Below, piece after piece: positions 42,963-51,751 of a stretch of DNA of 64,000 nucleotides. The notes under the pieces are model-generated. The model did no database searches. It had not been told where the DNA came from and saw only the letters and a list, made by a program, of their open reading frames with translations. The DNA comes from Alcanivorax sp. DG881 (lineage in GTDB: Bacteria; Pseudomonadota; Gammaproteobacteria; Pseudomonadales; Alcanivoracaceae): contig NZ_DS989915.1 in assembly GCF_000155615.1 (NCBI RefSeq), forward strand, positions 715,008 to 779,007, read 5' to 3'. Within the stretch, counting starts at the first letter, position 1. Each line of letters starts with the position of its first letter. Made by a program: the position numbers and the translations under genes.

Positions 42963-43416
42963 CGACCTCCACCCTCACACCTTAGGGGAACCTTTGGATA
43001 ACACCGTGTATCTTCAGCAGGCCCGGAAGGAGCGTTATCCTTCAGGCCTCACACTCGCTGGCTTTCAGCCTGGCACACACCCGTTTTTGCAAGGTCCTGG
43101 GAGGCATACAAACACCGCCAAAACCGCGTTTTGATGTGAGCACGCCTGAAAGCCTGAGCCTGTGTGGCGTTATTCAGAAACTCCAGGCATTACCATTAAG
43201 CGAAACCGCGCCCGTCAGCATTGTCATCGGCACGTTTATTGTTTGCCGGCCTGCTGTTTTCAAAGAGCCCGGGAGCGTCAATCATAAAGAAACTGGCCGG
43301 AATTAACATACTGTCTACCGCTGCAAAACCGTTGCAAGGTGATTCTGGCGTGAAAAACCGCCCTTCACACAGATTTCACCCTTGTTATCCCGCGCTGTCT
43401 ACGATAAAAATCACTA
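42963..43416. other. Non-coding stretch between AraC and receiver genes
   Basis: 454 bases between divergent genes. Short open frames exist on the plus strand but lack ribosome sites and family likeness. No repeat array, terminator or operator was recognised. Confidence 0.4.
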
Positions 43417-43809
43417 ATGAATGTTCTCGTCGTTGAAGACAACAAGGCTGTCAGCCTGATCATCTGCCGCATCATCGAAGAGCTCGGCCACCAGTATGTG
43501 CTGGCCGCAGACGGTGAGGCCGCACTGCGTCTATACCATCAACGGGACATCGACCTGCTGATCCTGGACGTGGAACTGCCCATTCTGGATGGTTTCACCG
43601 TGGCCCGGGACGTGCGTAATGGAAATGCCCATATCCCCATCCTGTTTATTTCCGGCAACAGCAGTGAAGCCTGCTTCCAGCAGTGTCTGGATGCTGGCGG
43701 CGACACCCTGATGCCCAAACCCTTGCGCCCCAGTGAATTGCGCACCTGGCTGAACAGCAGGCTTGTTACCCACCACAACAGCGCCCCTGCCTCCCCCGCC
43801 GCTGGCTGA
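43417..43809 (+). CDS. Single-domain response regulator (receiver only)
   Basis: A 130-aa CheY-like receiver. Acidic pocket VVEDN near residue 6, phosphoacceptor Asp in LLILDVELP (about residue 50), Ser in FISGNSS and Lys in PKPLRPSEL. There is no output domain; the C-terminal 15 residues are a Ser/Ala/Pro-rich tail. Such proteins relay phosphate or control by binding. No histidine kinase is nearby and the start lacks a clear ribosome site. Confidence 0.88.
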   Translation: MNVLVVEDNKAVSLIICRIIEELGHQYVLAADGEAALRLYHQRDIDLLILDVELPILDGFTVARDVRNGNAHIPILFISGNSSEACFQQCLDAGGDTLMPKPLRPSELRTWLNSRLVTHHNSAPASPAAG

Positions 43810-43864
43810 CAATGCCTGGCGCAACAAACAAGAAGCCTGAGCCTGCCCTCGGACAGCTATAAAA

Positions 43865-43893
43865 AAAGCCCGGCTGGATAAGCCGGGCTTTTT
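43865..43893. terminator. Bidirectional terminator
   Basis: AGCCCGGCT (43867-43875), GGATA loop, AGCCGGGCT (43881-43889), flanked by an A run on the left and T run on the right, between two convergent genes. Confidence 0.85.
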
Positions 43894-43913
43894 ATGGAGC
43901 GCAATCTCAAGGG

Positions 43914-46079
43914 TTACTTGTAGATTTCGCCTTTTTCCGCTTTTTCTACCAGTGAAGCCGGCGGGTTGAAGCGCTCGCCGTAGAGCTTGGCCAGCTCCTG
44001 AGCCCGCGCAACAAAACCACGCAAACCACCTTCGTACTGGTTGATGTACTGCATCACACCACCCGTCCAGGCCGGGAAACCAATCCCGAAGATAGAACCG
44101 ATGTTGGCATCCGCCACAGAGTCCATCACGCCTTCATCAAAGCACTTCACCGCTTCGAGGGACTCGATGAACATCATCCGTTCCTTGATGTCTTCGAACG
44201 GCATGTCCTTGCTGCCACCGAACGCATCGGCCAGACCGGACCACAGGTGCTTCTTGCCATTTTCCGGATACTCGTAGAAGCCTTTACCCTGCAGCTTGCC
44301 CGGGCGATCCAGCTCTTCGACCATCTTCTTCATGACCACTTCTGCCGGGTGCTCTGCGGGCGGCTCAGTCCCTTCACGCTTGGCATCATCACGGGCCGCT
44401 TTACCGATTTTCAGTGCGGTTTCCATGTTGATTTCATCGATCAGGTTCAGGGTACCCACCGGGTAACCCGCCTGCATGGCCGCCTGTTCAATGGACTGGG
44501 CATTGACGCCTTCACCCAGCATGGCGATCCCTTCATTGGCGAAGGTACCAATCACACGGGTGGTAAAGAAACCACGGGCGTCGTTGACCACGATCGGGGT
44601 CTTCTTGATCTGTAGACAGTAATCGTAGGTCCTGGCCAGTGCTTCCGGGCAGGTGTCCTTGCCACAGATAATTTCCACCAGCGGCATCTTGTCTACCGGG
44701 CTGAAGAAATGGATACCGATAAAGTTATCCTTTTTCTTCACACCTTTGGCCAGGCCGGTAATCGGCAAGGAGGAGGTGTTGGAGCCCAGCACCGCATCCG
44801 GATTAACCACGTCTTCAATTTCCTGGAACACCTTGTGCTTCAGCTCGGTGTTTTCGAACACGGCTTCAATCACGAAGTCCACGCCTTCCAGATCTTTGGC
44901 ATCTGCAGTGGCAGTAATGCGGCCGAGGATCTCTTCTTTCTTCTCCTCGGTCATCTTGCCTTTGGAGATTTCCTTGTCGAGAAGCTTGCGGGAGTAATCT
45001 TTACCCTTCTGCGCGTTCTCGGCAGAAATATCCTTCAACACCACCTGAGATCCGGAGCGGGCCGTTACATAGGCCACGCCTGCACCCATCATGCCGGCAC
45101 CCAGAACACCCACTTTCTCGGCGCGGAATTTTTCAATGCCATCGGGACGGCTGGCACCACCATTAATGGCCTGCAGGTTGAAGAAGAACGCGGTGATCAT
45201 GTTCTTGGCAACCTGACTGGTCACCAGCGACACGAAATAACGGCCTTCGATAAGAGAGGCGTTATCGAAATCTACCGCTGCGCCTTCGATGGCCGCAGAC
45301 ATGATCGCCAGCGGCGCCGGGTAGTTAGCACCCTTGAGCTGCTTCTTCAGGTTTGCCGGGAAAGCCGGCAGGTTAACGGCAAATTTCGGGTTCTTCGGGT
45401 CACCGCCCGGAATCTTGTAGCCCTTCTGGTCCCAGGGTTGCTGAGCCTTCGGGTTTGCCTTGATCCACTCGCGAGCCTTGACCATCATCGCATCGCGATC
45501 CGCCACCAGCTCGTCAATCAGACCAATTTTCTGGGCTTTATCCGCTTTCATGCGCTGACCCTGCATCAGCACCTTCATCAGGCCATCCTGGATACCCAGC
45601 ATGCGCACGATACGGGTCACGCCACCGCCGCCGGGCAACAGGCCCAGAGACACTTCCGGCAGACCGAACTGGGCGGATTTGTCATTGATGGCAACGCGGT
45701 GATGACAGGCCAGTGCGATTTCCAGGCCGCCACCCAGAGCCGTGCCGTTCATGGCAGCGACCACAGGCTTGCCCAGTGTTTCCAGGACCCGCAGCTGACC
45801 CTTGATCTCGGTCACACCGGCCAGAAATTGCGGGCCATCTTCCTTGCGCGCCTTCAGCAGATCACGCAGGTCACCGCCGGCAAAAAAGGTTTTCTTGGCA
45901 GAGGTGATGATCACCCCGGCAATCTCGTCTTTTTCTTTTTCCAGACGCTCGACCACCGCCGCCATGGACTTGCCGTACAGCTCGTTCATGGTGTTGGCAG
46001 ACTGGTTGGGATCATCCAGGGTCAGAACAACGATATTGTCCGCGTCTTTTTCCCAACGAATAGCAGTTTGTTCACTCAT
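43914..46079 (-). CDS. fadJ: Multifunctional fatty-acid oxidation protein (enoyl-CoA hydratase / 3-hydroxyacyl-CoA dehydrogenase)
   Basis: A 721-aa fusion enzyme for two steps of beta-oxidation. The N-terminal crotonase domain has the oxyanion-hole [17 protein letters not shown] and catalytic Glu in [15 protein letters not shown]. The 3-hydroxyacyl-CoA dehydrogenase part starts near residue 315 with [16 protein letters not shown] (NAD-binding) and includes SNTSSLPI and [16 protein letters not shown] with the catalytic His. ATG 46079 follows GGAGTAAAG. The partner thiolase lies 29 bases upstream in the same operon. Closer in organisation to FadJ/long-chain trifunctional alpha than to FadB; the symbol is tentative. 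Confidence 0.92.
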   Translation of the reverse strand: MSEQTAIRWEKDADNIVVLTLDDPNQSANTMNELYGKSMAAVVERLEKEKDEIAGVIITSAKKTFFAGGDLRDLLKARKEDGPQFLAGVTEIKGQLRVLETLGKPVVAAMNGTALGGGLEIALACHHRVAINDKSAQFGLPEVSLGLLPGGGGVTRIVRMLGIQDGLMKVLMQGQRMKADKAQKIGLIDELVADRDAMMVKAREWIKANPKAQQPWDQKGYKIPGGDPKNPKFAVNLPAFPANLKKQLKGANYPAPLAIMSAAIEGAAVDFDNASLIEGRYFVSLVTSQVAKNMITAFFFNLQAINGGASRPDGIEKFRAEKVGVLGAGMMGAGVAYVTARSGSQVVLKDISAENAQKGKDYSRKLLDKEISKGKMTEEKKEEILGRITATADAKDLEGVDFVIEAVFENTELKHKVFQEIEDVVNPDAVLGSNTSSLPITGLAKGVKKKDNFIGIHFFSPVDKMPLVEIICGKDTCPEALARTYDYCLQIKKTPIVVNDARGFFTTRVIGTFANEGIAMLGEGVNAQSIEQAAMQAGYPVGTLNLIDEINMETALKIGKAARDDAKREGTEPPAEHPAEVVMKKMVEELDRPGKLQGKGFYEYPENGKKHLWSGLADAFGGSKDMPFEDIKERMMFIESLEAVKCFDEGVMDSVADANIGSIFGIGFPAWTGGVMQYINQYEGGLRGFVARAQELAKLYGERFNPPASLVEKAEKGEIYK

Positions 46080-46108
46080 ATCTTTACTCCGAAATCGTTC
46101 GACGCGGC

Positions 46109-47320
46109 TTACAGACGCTCGATGATGGTGGCGATACCCATGCCACCGCCTACACACAAGGTGCACAATGCGAACTTCTTGTCGCGGCGCTCGAGTTCAT
46201 CCAGTGCGGTGCCCAGAATCATGGCACCAGTGGCACCCAGCGGGTGACCCATGGCGATGGAGCCGCCATTGACGTTGGTGATATCCGGGGTGATATCCAT
46301 GTCTTTCATGAAGCGCATGGCCACCGCCGCAAAGGCTTCGTTGATTTCCCACAGATCGATATCGCTGGCTTTCAGGCCGGCTTTTGCCAGCGCCTTCTTG
46401 GCAGCCGGGCCAGGCCCCGTGAGCATGATGGTTGGATCGGCACCACTGATAGCGGTGCAAACGACCCGGGCACGGGCCTTCATGCCGTAATCCTTGCCCA
46501 CTTTCTCGTTACCAAGCACTACCAGAGAAGCACCATCTACGATGCCTGAGGAGTTACCCGCGTGGTGAACGTGGTTAATCTTTTCCAGCCAGTGATACTT
46601 CTGCAAAGCAACCGCATCAAAACCGCCCATTTCGCCCATCATGGCGAAAGACGGGTTCAGCCCGGCCAGCGCATCGGCGGTGGTACCCGCACGAACGTGT
46701 TCGTCCTGGGCCAGTACCGTCATGCCATTGAGGTCCTTCACCGGCACTACGGATTTTTCGAAATAACCCTTTTCCCAGGCATTGGCAGCGCGGGACTGGG
46801 ACTGAGCAGCGAACTCGTCCACATCACGGCGGCTCCAGCCCTCGATGGTGGCGATCAGATCGGCGCCGATCCCCTGGGGAACAAAGCCAGTCTCATAGTT
46901 GGTGATCGGATCCATCGCCCAGGCACCACCGTCGGAGCCCATGGGGATACGGCTCATGGATTCCACGCCACCGGCGAGAATCAGGTCATCCCAACCGGAT
47001 GCCACTTTCTGGGCACCGGTATTCACCGCTTCCAGGCCGGACGCGCAGAAACGGTTCAGCTGATAACCCGCCACGGTATCCGGCAGACCCGCTGCCAGCG
47101 CCGCCGTCTTGGCGATACAGGCACCCTGGTCACCGACCGGGGTCACCACACCCAACAGCACATCATCAATGCGGTTGGTGTCCATATTCGGGAAACGGTC
47201 TTTTACTTCGTCGATCAGGCCTACTACGAGATCCAGCGGCTTAACCGTATGCAAAGAGCCATCTTTCTTGCCCCGACCACGGGGAGTACGAATGGCATCA
47301 TAGATATAGGCTTCGGTCAT
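46109..47320 (-). CDS. fadI: Acetyl-CoA C-acyltransferase (beta-oxidation thiolase)
   Basis: A 403-aa thiolase that cleaves 3-ketoacyl-CoA to acetyl-CoA and shortened acyl-CoA. Nucleophilic Cys in [11 protein letters not shown] (about residue 88), His in [15 protein letters not shown], second Cys in [15 protein letters not shown] precedes. ATG 47320 after GGAAGG. First gene of the operon with the multifunctional dehydrogenase, so the two probably form one complex. Lipid degradation fits the lipase and AraC genes elsewhere in the window. The choice between fadA and fadI is tentative. Confidence 0.93.
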   Translation of the reverse strand: MTEAYIYDAIRTPRGRGKKDGSLHTVKPLDLVVGLIDEVKDRFPNMDTNRIDDVLLGVVTPVGDQGACIAKTAALAAGLPDTVAGYQLNRFCASGLEAVNTGAQKVASGWDDLILAGGVESMSRIPMGSDGGAWAMDPITNYETGFVPQGIGADLIATIEGWSRRDVDEFAAQSQSRAANAWEKGYFEKSVVPVKDLNGMTVLAQDEHVRAGTTADALAGLNPSFAMMGEMGGFDAVALQKYHWLEKINHVHHAGNSSGIVDGASLVVLGNEKVGKDYGMKARARVVCTAISGADPTIMLTGPGPAAKKALAKAGLKASDIDLWEINEAFAAVAMRFMKDMDITPDITNVNGGSIAMGHPLGATGAMILGTALDELERRDKKFALCTLCVGGGMGIATIIERL

Positions 47321-47564
47321 GGAACCTTCCTCTTGCCTCAGGCATGTATCAGCGTTTGCTGACGGGTTATGAAGGGCTTGAGAGCCCGGTATAGGGTGGC
47401 AAGAGTGCCCCAGCCACTCCAATGTCTCAATGACAGGAGTTAACAGCGCCCGTGAGCGGAACGGGCAAGGCTGCAAGTCATTGAAAAGCTTGATGTCCGT
47501 GCGGCCAATGAATGTCCCCGATCACATGGTATGGTCGCGCCAATTCGTTTCAGGAGTATTCGCC

Positions 47565-48320
47565 ATGTCACACAGCACAGAGGTTCTTCGTTCACTGCTC
47601 TCCTCCTCGCTGCAACAGGGCCGCGGTGTTGCCAGCAAAGGCCACAGCAACCGCCCGCACGAGCCGCTGGAGCTCTACGACATGGAAGGCTGCCCGTTCT
47701 GTCGCCTGGTTCGCGAAGCATTAACGGATCTGGACCTGGACGTGATGATGTTCCCCTGCCCGAAAGGTGGCGACCGCTATCGCCCCCTGGTGGAACGGCT
47801 GGGCGGCAAGCAGCAATTTCCCTACCTGATGGACCCCAACACCGGCGAAGCCTTGTATGAATCCGCCGCCATCATCAACTACCTCTACCAGCAATATGGT
47901 GGCCGGCCGGCCCCGAAAAGCTGGCAACTGCGTCTGCGCACCGCCGCCGCAGTGGCCGCTTCAGCCCCCCGTGGCAGCCGCGGGATCCGCTGCCTGGACA
48001 GCCAGGCGCCGGAGAAACCGCTGGAGCTGTATTCTTTCGAAGCCAGCCCCTTTGCACGCCTGGTTCGTGAACGACTGACCGAACTGCAGCTGCCCTACCT
48101 GCTACGCCAGTGTGGTCGCGACCAATGGCAGGACTGGGTGCTGCCGGTGGTGCGCAAACGCCTTGATATGGACTATGCCCCCAGCCAGCGCAACCGGGTC
48201 GATCTGCTGGCCCGGGCCGGCAGAATCGCTGTGCCCTACCTGATAGACCCGAACACCAGCAAGGAGTTGTTCGAATCCGAGGCCATTCTCGACTATCTGG
48301 ACCAGACCTACGGCCGCTGA
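47565..48320 (+). CDS. Protein with two tandem glutathione S-transferase N-terminal domains
   Basis: A 251-aa protein, ATG 47565 after CAGGAG. It holds two thioredoxin-fold GST-N domains and no GST C-terminal helical domain. The first (about residues 34-120) reads EPLELYDMEGCPFCRLVREAL with an intact CPFC pair and ends PYLMDPNTGEALYESAAIINYL. The second (about 151-251) reads KPLELYSFEASPFARLVRERL, losing both cysteines, and ends PYLIDPNTSKELFESEAILDYL. Function likely redox or glutathione binding in the cytoplasm. No partner genes. Confidence 0.85.
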   Translation: MSHSTEVLRSLLSSSLQQGRGVASKGHSNRPHEPLELYDMEGCPFCRLVREALTDLDLDVMMFPCPKGGDRYRPLVERLGGKQQFPYLMDPNTGEALYESAAIINYLYQQYGGRPAPKSWQLRLRTAAAVAASAPRGSRGIRCLDSQAPEKPLELYSFEASPFARLVRERLTELQLPYLLRQCGRDQWQDWVLPVVRKRLDMDYAPSQRNRVDLLARAGRIAVPYLIDPNTSKELFESEAILDYLDQTYGR

Positions 48321-48490
48321 TCCTCGTCCTGTTTCGCCATGATGACGGGGTACCGATAAATGGTGCCCCTTTTCCCTTCTACCCCCCACTTTTTAGTGCT
48401 ATATATCCAATGGCAGGTTGCATTCGTGGCAGTACGGAGCTGACCTGCAAAACGGCAAGTATCCTTTAACGTTGGAAAGAGAGTGGCACC

Positions 48491-48649
48491 ATGAGTCGTC
48501 GCCAATTTGATGACTACGACCCGAATGAGTGGGAAGAAGAGCACAAGCGTGCAGAACGTGAGCGCCGCAAGCGAGATGCCAAGCGTCACAGACATGATGA
48601 TGAGAAAGGAGAGGAAAGCCGGGACCGCCCACGTCCACAGGCTTACTGA
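48491..48649 (+). CDS. Tiny highly charged protein (52 aa)
   Basis: ATG 48491 to TGA 48649, preceded by AAGAGAGTGG. The product MSRRQFDDYDPNEWEEE... is more than half Arg, Lys, Glu, Asp and His, with a KRAERERRKRDAKRHRHDD middle and a proline-rich end (RPRPQAY). Probably disordered or a single helix; may bind nucleic acid or a protein partner. I do not recognise a family. The codon pattern looks coding and the frame stands alone in a gap between genes. Confidence 0.55.
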   Translation: MSRRQFDDYDPNEWEEEHKRAERERRKRDAKRHRHDDEKGEESRDRPRPQAY

Positions 48650-48773
48650 TTATATCGCCTTTTGATCAACCCTGGGCGTTACCGGTTTCTCGACGAGGGT
48701 TGCCGAAAGAGATAAGGCCCGGTTACTGCTACGCCTTCCCGGCCTTGCAGTAACCGCTGATCGCTCCTCCCCG

Positions 48774-49094
48774 CTATTCCCCGTAACGGCTCACCAGCTT
48801 CGACAGCATGGTTGCGGTCTGCTCGTCCGTTGCCAGACGAAACCCGCCCCGCCAATGGCCATTGTCCAGATAGTTATGCCATAACGGTTCTGCGCTCACA
48901 TGCAGTTCACGCTGTCCGGACAGGTTGAAAGGCAGCATCAACACCATCTCTTGCAAGGTTTGCGGTGGTACGCCTTTACCCGCCAGGCAAACCCCCTGAT
49001 CTGTAATATTCAGGATATGACCGATTGGCCGCTGGTCGGCGCACACTCGCACATTAACCCTCAGCCTGGGCCGGCTGAATCGTCGACGTTCCAT
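48774..49094 (-). CDS. PilZ-domain protein (c-di-GMP binding candidate)
   Basis: A 106-aa protein; ATG 49094 after AAGGAGGGG. Single PilZ domain: ERRRFSRPRLRV provides the RxxxR-type arginines, and LNITDQGVCLAG corresponds to the (D/N)xSxxG loop, although Ser is Thr and the spacing is slightly altered. C-terminal strands W.GGFRLA and a helix follow. Probably reads c-di-GMP to control motility or surface traits. Divergent from the Smr gene. Confidence 0.82.
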   Translation of the reverse strand: MERRRFSRPRLRVNVRVCADQRPIGHILNITDQGVCLAGKGVPPQTLQEMVLMLPFNLSGQRELHVSAEPLWHNYLDNGHWRGGFRLATDEQTATMLSKLVSRYGE

Positions 49095-49189
49095 CACACC
49101 CCTCCTTCTCAGGGAGTCTGCTACTCCCAGTCTCCGCCGGCTTTGTGTACCATGCAAGTCAGAGACGATGAATTTTGTGGAGCAGTTCC

Positions 49190-49780
49190 ATGGCCTCCGA
49201 CGATGATCTGTTTCGCCAGGAGATGGCGGATGTTACGCCGATAAAGCCGGACAACCGGGTTCAGGAACGTACACCCCGTCGTGAACCCTCTATTCGTGAA
49301 CAATTACGTCGTGCCGCCGCCGTGGACGATCGCAAAGACCGCAACCCGCTGACCGTTCCCGAACAGGTGCAGCCCGTCGGGCCACTGGATATCGTCGGAC
49401 TAAAAAAAGATGGCGTGCAGGAAGGCGTGTACCGCAAATTACGGCTGGGCAAGTATGAGCCTCAAGATGTGCTGGACCTGCATCGGGTTCGCTTGATGGA
49501 TGCCCGCAATCTGGTACAGCAGTTTCTGGAGAATGCCCACAACAATGGCATGCGCACCGTCCTGATCAGCCACGGCAAGGGGCTGCACAGCGAACGGCCC
49601 GGCTTTCTGAAAAGTTACGTGATGCACTGGCTGGAAGAAAGCTACCTGGTGCTGGCCTTTCACAGCACACCCGCCAACCGTGGCGGCAGCGGCGCTACCC
49701 AGGTGCTGGTTCGCAAGAACGGGCAGGCCCGCCAACGCAACCGGGAGTTCTTTATTGAAGCGGGAAAACACCAGAGATAG
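49190..49780 (+). CDS. Smr-domain protein
   Basis: A 196-aa protein, ATG 49190 after GGAGCAG. N-terminal about 95 residues are charged and probably flexible (RREPSIREQLRRAAAVDDRKDR). The Smr nuclease-like domain follows: VLDLHRVRLMDARNLV, then VLISHGKGLHSERPG and a final strand GATQVLVRK. Related SmrA/SmrB proteins bind or cut RNA, SmrB at collided ribosomes. The DLH and HGKG motifs are intact; which paralog this is cannot be told. Convergent with sthA through a heptamer element. Confidence 0.88.
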   Translation: MASDDDLFRQEMADVTPIKPDNRVQERTPRREPSIREQLRRAAAVDDRKDRNPLTVPEQVQPVGPLDIVGLKKDGVQEGVYRKLRLGKYEPQDVLDLHRVRLMDARNLVQQFLENAHNNGMRTVLISHGKGLHSERPGFLKSYVMHWLEESYLVLAFHSTPANRGGSGATQVLVRKNGQARQRNREFFIEAGKHQR

Positions 49781-49787
49781 TTTAACC

Positions 49788-49969
49788 TTCAAAGTTGAAA
49801 AGCGCGGAAATTGTAGGGGCCCCAAATGAAACCCGCCTGACCGTGCTGCTGGCTAAAAAGCTGTACTATTTAGTTCTTTTTGCTCAAGCAGTCGCGGACA
49901 AGGTGCCTGCCGGTAAAACCGGGACCCCTCGCACTTTTCAACTCTCACCTTTGAACTTTCACTTCTCTT
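49788..49969. repeat. Inverted heptamer arrays (TTCAAAG/TTGAAAA family)
   Basis: Left 49788-49801: TTCAAAG, TTGAAAA, then GCGCG. Right 49935-49969: TTTTCAA, CTCTCAC, CTTTGAA, CTTTCAC, TTCTCTT, preceded by CGCAC. Read on the other strand the right array gives GTGAAAG, TTCAAAG, GTGAGAG, TTGAAAA, GTGCG, the inverse of the left. It reaches the sthA stop codon. Confidence 0.7.
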
Positions 49970-51366
49970 TATCGCTTGATCCGGTTCAGCCCATTGATCG
50001 CCGCCACCCGATAGGCCTCCGCCATGGTTGGATAGTTGAAGGTGGTATCAATAAAGTACTCCAGCGTGTTGTTTTCACCCGGTTGGCGCATGATCGCCTG
50101 GCCCACATGGACGATTTCCATGGCCTGGTAGCCGAAACAGTGAATACCCAACACCGCCAATGTTTCGCGATGAAACAGAATTTTCAACATACCCACCCGT
50201 TCGCCGGTAATTTGCGCCCGGGCCAGGTTCTTGAAGAAAGCCTGGCCCACATCATAGGGCACCTTGGCTTCGGTCAATTCCTGCTCGGTTCGCCCAACGC
50301 TACTGATACCAGGAATGGTGTAAATTCCCGTGGGCACATCCGTGACCTGGCGCACTTCGTCACCAGCAATGGCAGCCGCACAAAAGCGCCCCTGGTCGTA
50401 GGAGGCACTAGCCAGTGATGGCCACCCCACCACATCACCGACGGCATAGAGCGTGTCCATCTCAGTCTGATAGCGCTCATTGACCTTGAGCTGCCCACGA
50501 CTGTTGGCTTCAACGCCCACGTTTTCCAGGCCAATATTCTGGGTGTTCCCGGAACGGCCGTTACACCATAACAAGGCATCCGCGCGCAGTTTCTTGCCGG
50601 ATTCCAGTTCCAGCGTTACGCCCTCGTCATCCGCCGTCACCCGTTTGTAGTGTTCCCCCTGGCGAATGGTGCAGCCCTGCTCACGCAGGTGATAGCTAAG
50701 GGCATCGGAAATTTCCGTATCCAGAAAATCCAGCAAATGCTCACGGGAGTTCACCAGATCTACCCGGATGCCGAGCCCGGTGAAGATGCAGGCATACTCC
50801 GAGCCGATGACCCCGGCACCATAGACAAGGATATGCCGCGGCGTGTGGTCCATGGTCAGGATGGTATCCGAGTCGTAGATGCGCGGATGAGAGAAGTCCA
50901 CGTCATCCGGGTGGTAGGGGCGTGACCCTGTGGCGACCAGAATATTGCGGGTTTTCAGCAAGTGCTGGCGGCCTGCGTGGTCATCGACCCGCACTTCTTG
51001 CGGCGACAGAATCTCGCCGCGGCCCCCGAACACGGTGACCCGGTTACGGACATAGAAGTCCGTTCTAACCTGAACCTGGGAGTCTATTACCTCGCGGGTG
51101 CGGGCAATCAGGTCCTGCCAGCGGATTTCGCGGGGCTTGATGATGCCGCGTAACAAGGGATTCCGCTGGGTACGAATCACCTGGCGTACCTGATGCCGCA
51201 ACGCCTTGGAGGGAATTGTGCCCCAGTGGGTGCAGTTCCCGCCCAACGACGACTGATCCTCGACGATCGCCACCTTTAGATCTTTCTTGGCCGCCTGCAT
51301 CGACGCCGCTTCACCCGCAGGGCCACTACCAATCACCACAAGATCCCAACCGGCACTGATATCCAT
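49969..51366 (-). CDS. sthA: Soluble pyridine nucleotide transhydrogenase
   Basis: A 465-aa flavoprotein that moves hydride between NADPH and NAD+. FAD-binding [12 protein letters not shown] at the N-terminus, then [15 protein letters not shown] in place of the CxxxxC redox pair of related disulfide reductases, an NAD-binding [19 protein letters not shown], and the FAD-contact [13 protein letters not shown]. The single remaining Cys is typical of SthA. ATG 51366 after GGAGAGG. Length standard. Ends at the heptamer array. Confidence 0.96.
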   Translation of the reverse strand: MDISAGWDLVVIGSGPAGEAASMQAAKKDLKVAIVEDQSSLGGNCTHWGTIPSKALRHQVRQVIRTQRNPLLRGIIKPREIRWQDLIARTREVIDSQVQVRTDFYVRNRVTVFGGRGEILSPQEVRVDDHAGRQHLLKTRNILVATGSRPYHPDDVDFSHPRIYDSDTILTMDHTPRHILVYGAGVIGSEYACIFTGLGIRVDLVNSREHLLDFLDTEISDALSYHLREQGCTIRQGEHYKRVTADDEGVTLELESGKKLRADALLWCNGRSGNTQNIGLENVGVEANSRGQLKVNERYQTEMDTLYAVGDVVGWPSLASASYDQGRFCAAAIAGDEVRQVTDVPTGIYTIPGISSVGRTEQELTEAKVPYDVGQAFFKNLARAQITGERVGMLKILFHRETLAVLGIHCFGYQAMEIVHVGQAIMRQPGENNTLEYFIDTTFNYPTMAEAYRVAAINGLNRIKR

Positions 51367-51460
51367 TCACCTCTCCTTTGCACGAATAGCCAGAGTATAG
51401 GGAGGTAGCCGGACAAGCACGAGTTAGACTAGAGTTGGAAATGAAAGAAGGAGCTAGATC

Positions 51461-51751
51461 ATGGATGAAACAAACGCGAAAAAACCCTCACTGGTGGTCC
51501 GTAGCGGCCGCAAATCCGGGCACTGGCTGATAGCTCACCCCATGGGCGCGTTGCAGATTCTGCTGGCGATTCTGGCCATCATTATCGTTTTCCAGAACCT
51601 GGAACCCACCAGCATCGATATTCTGTTCTGGACCCTGGTGGACATTCCCAAGCTTGTATTGCTGATGTTCAGCATGCTGTTCGGGGCTGTGGTGTGGGAA
51701 ACCCTGCGTCGGGTGCTACGCCGCCACTCGGCGACGCAGCAAAAGGATTAG
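51461..51751 (+). CDS. LapA-domain (DUF1049) small membrane protein
   Basis: A 96-aa protein with two transmembrane helices (ALQILLAILAIIIVFQNLEP and IPKLVLLMFSMLFGAVVWETLRR). The FQNLEPT..I...W segment between them is the LapA/YciS signature; LapA helps regulate lipopolysaccharide synthesis in E. coli, but lapB is not next to it here. ATG 51461 follows AAGGAG. Its last 36 bases overlap the end of the convergent 1433-aa surface-protein gene. Confidence 0.85.
   Translation: MDETNAKKPSLVVRSGRKSGHWLIAHPMGALQILLAILAIIIVFQNLEPTSIDILFWTLVDIPKLVLLMFSMLFGAVVWETLRRVLRRHSATQQKD

Noticed and set aside
43022-43140. Short plus-strand frames upstream of the receiver gene
   Set aside because: No ribosome site, no conserved-looking sequence, and the frames overlap each other.
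44709-46247. A 512-codon plus-strand frame
   Set aside because: Antisense to the fadJ-like gene; composition is a shadow of that gene.
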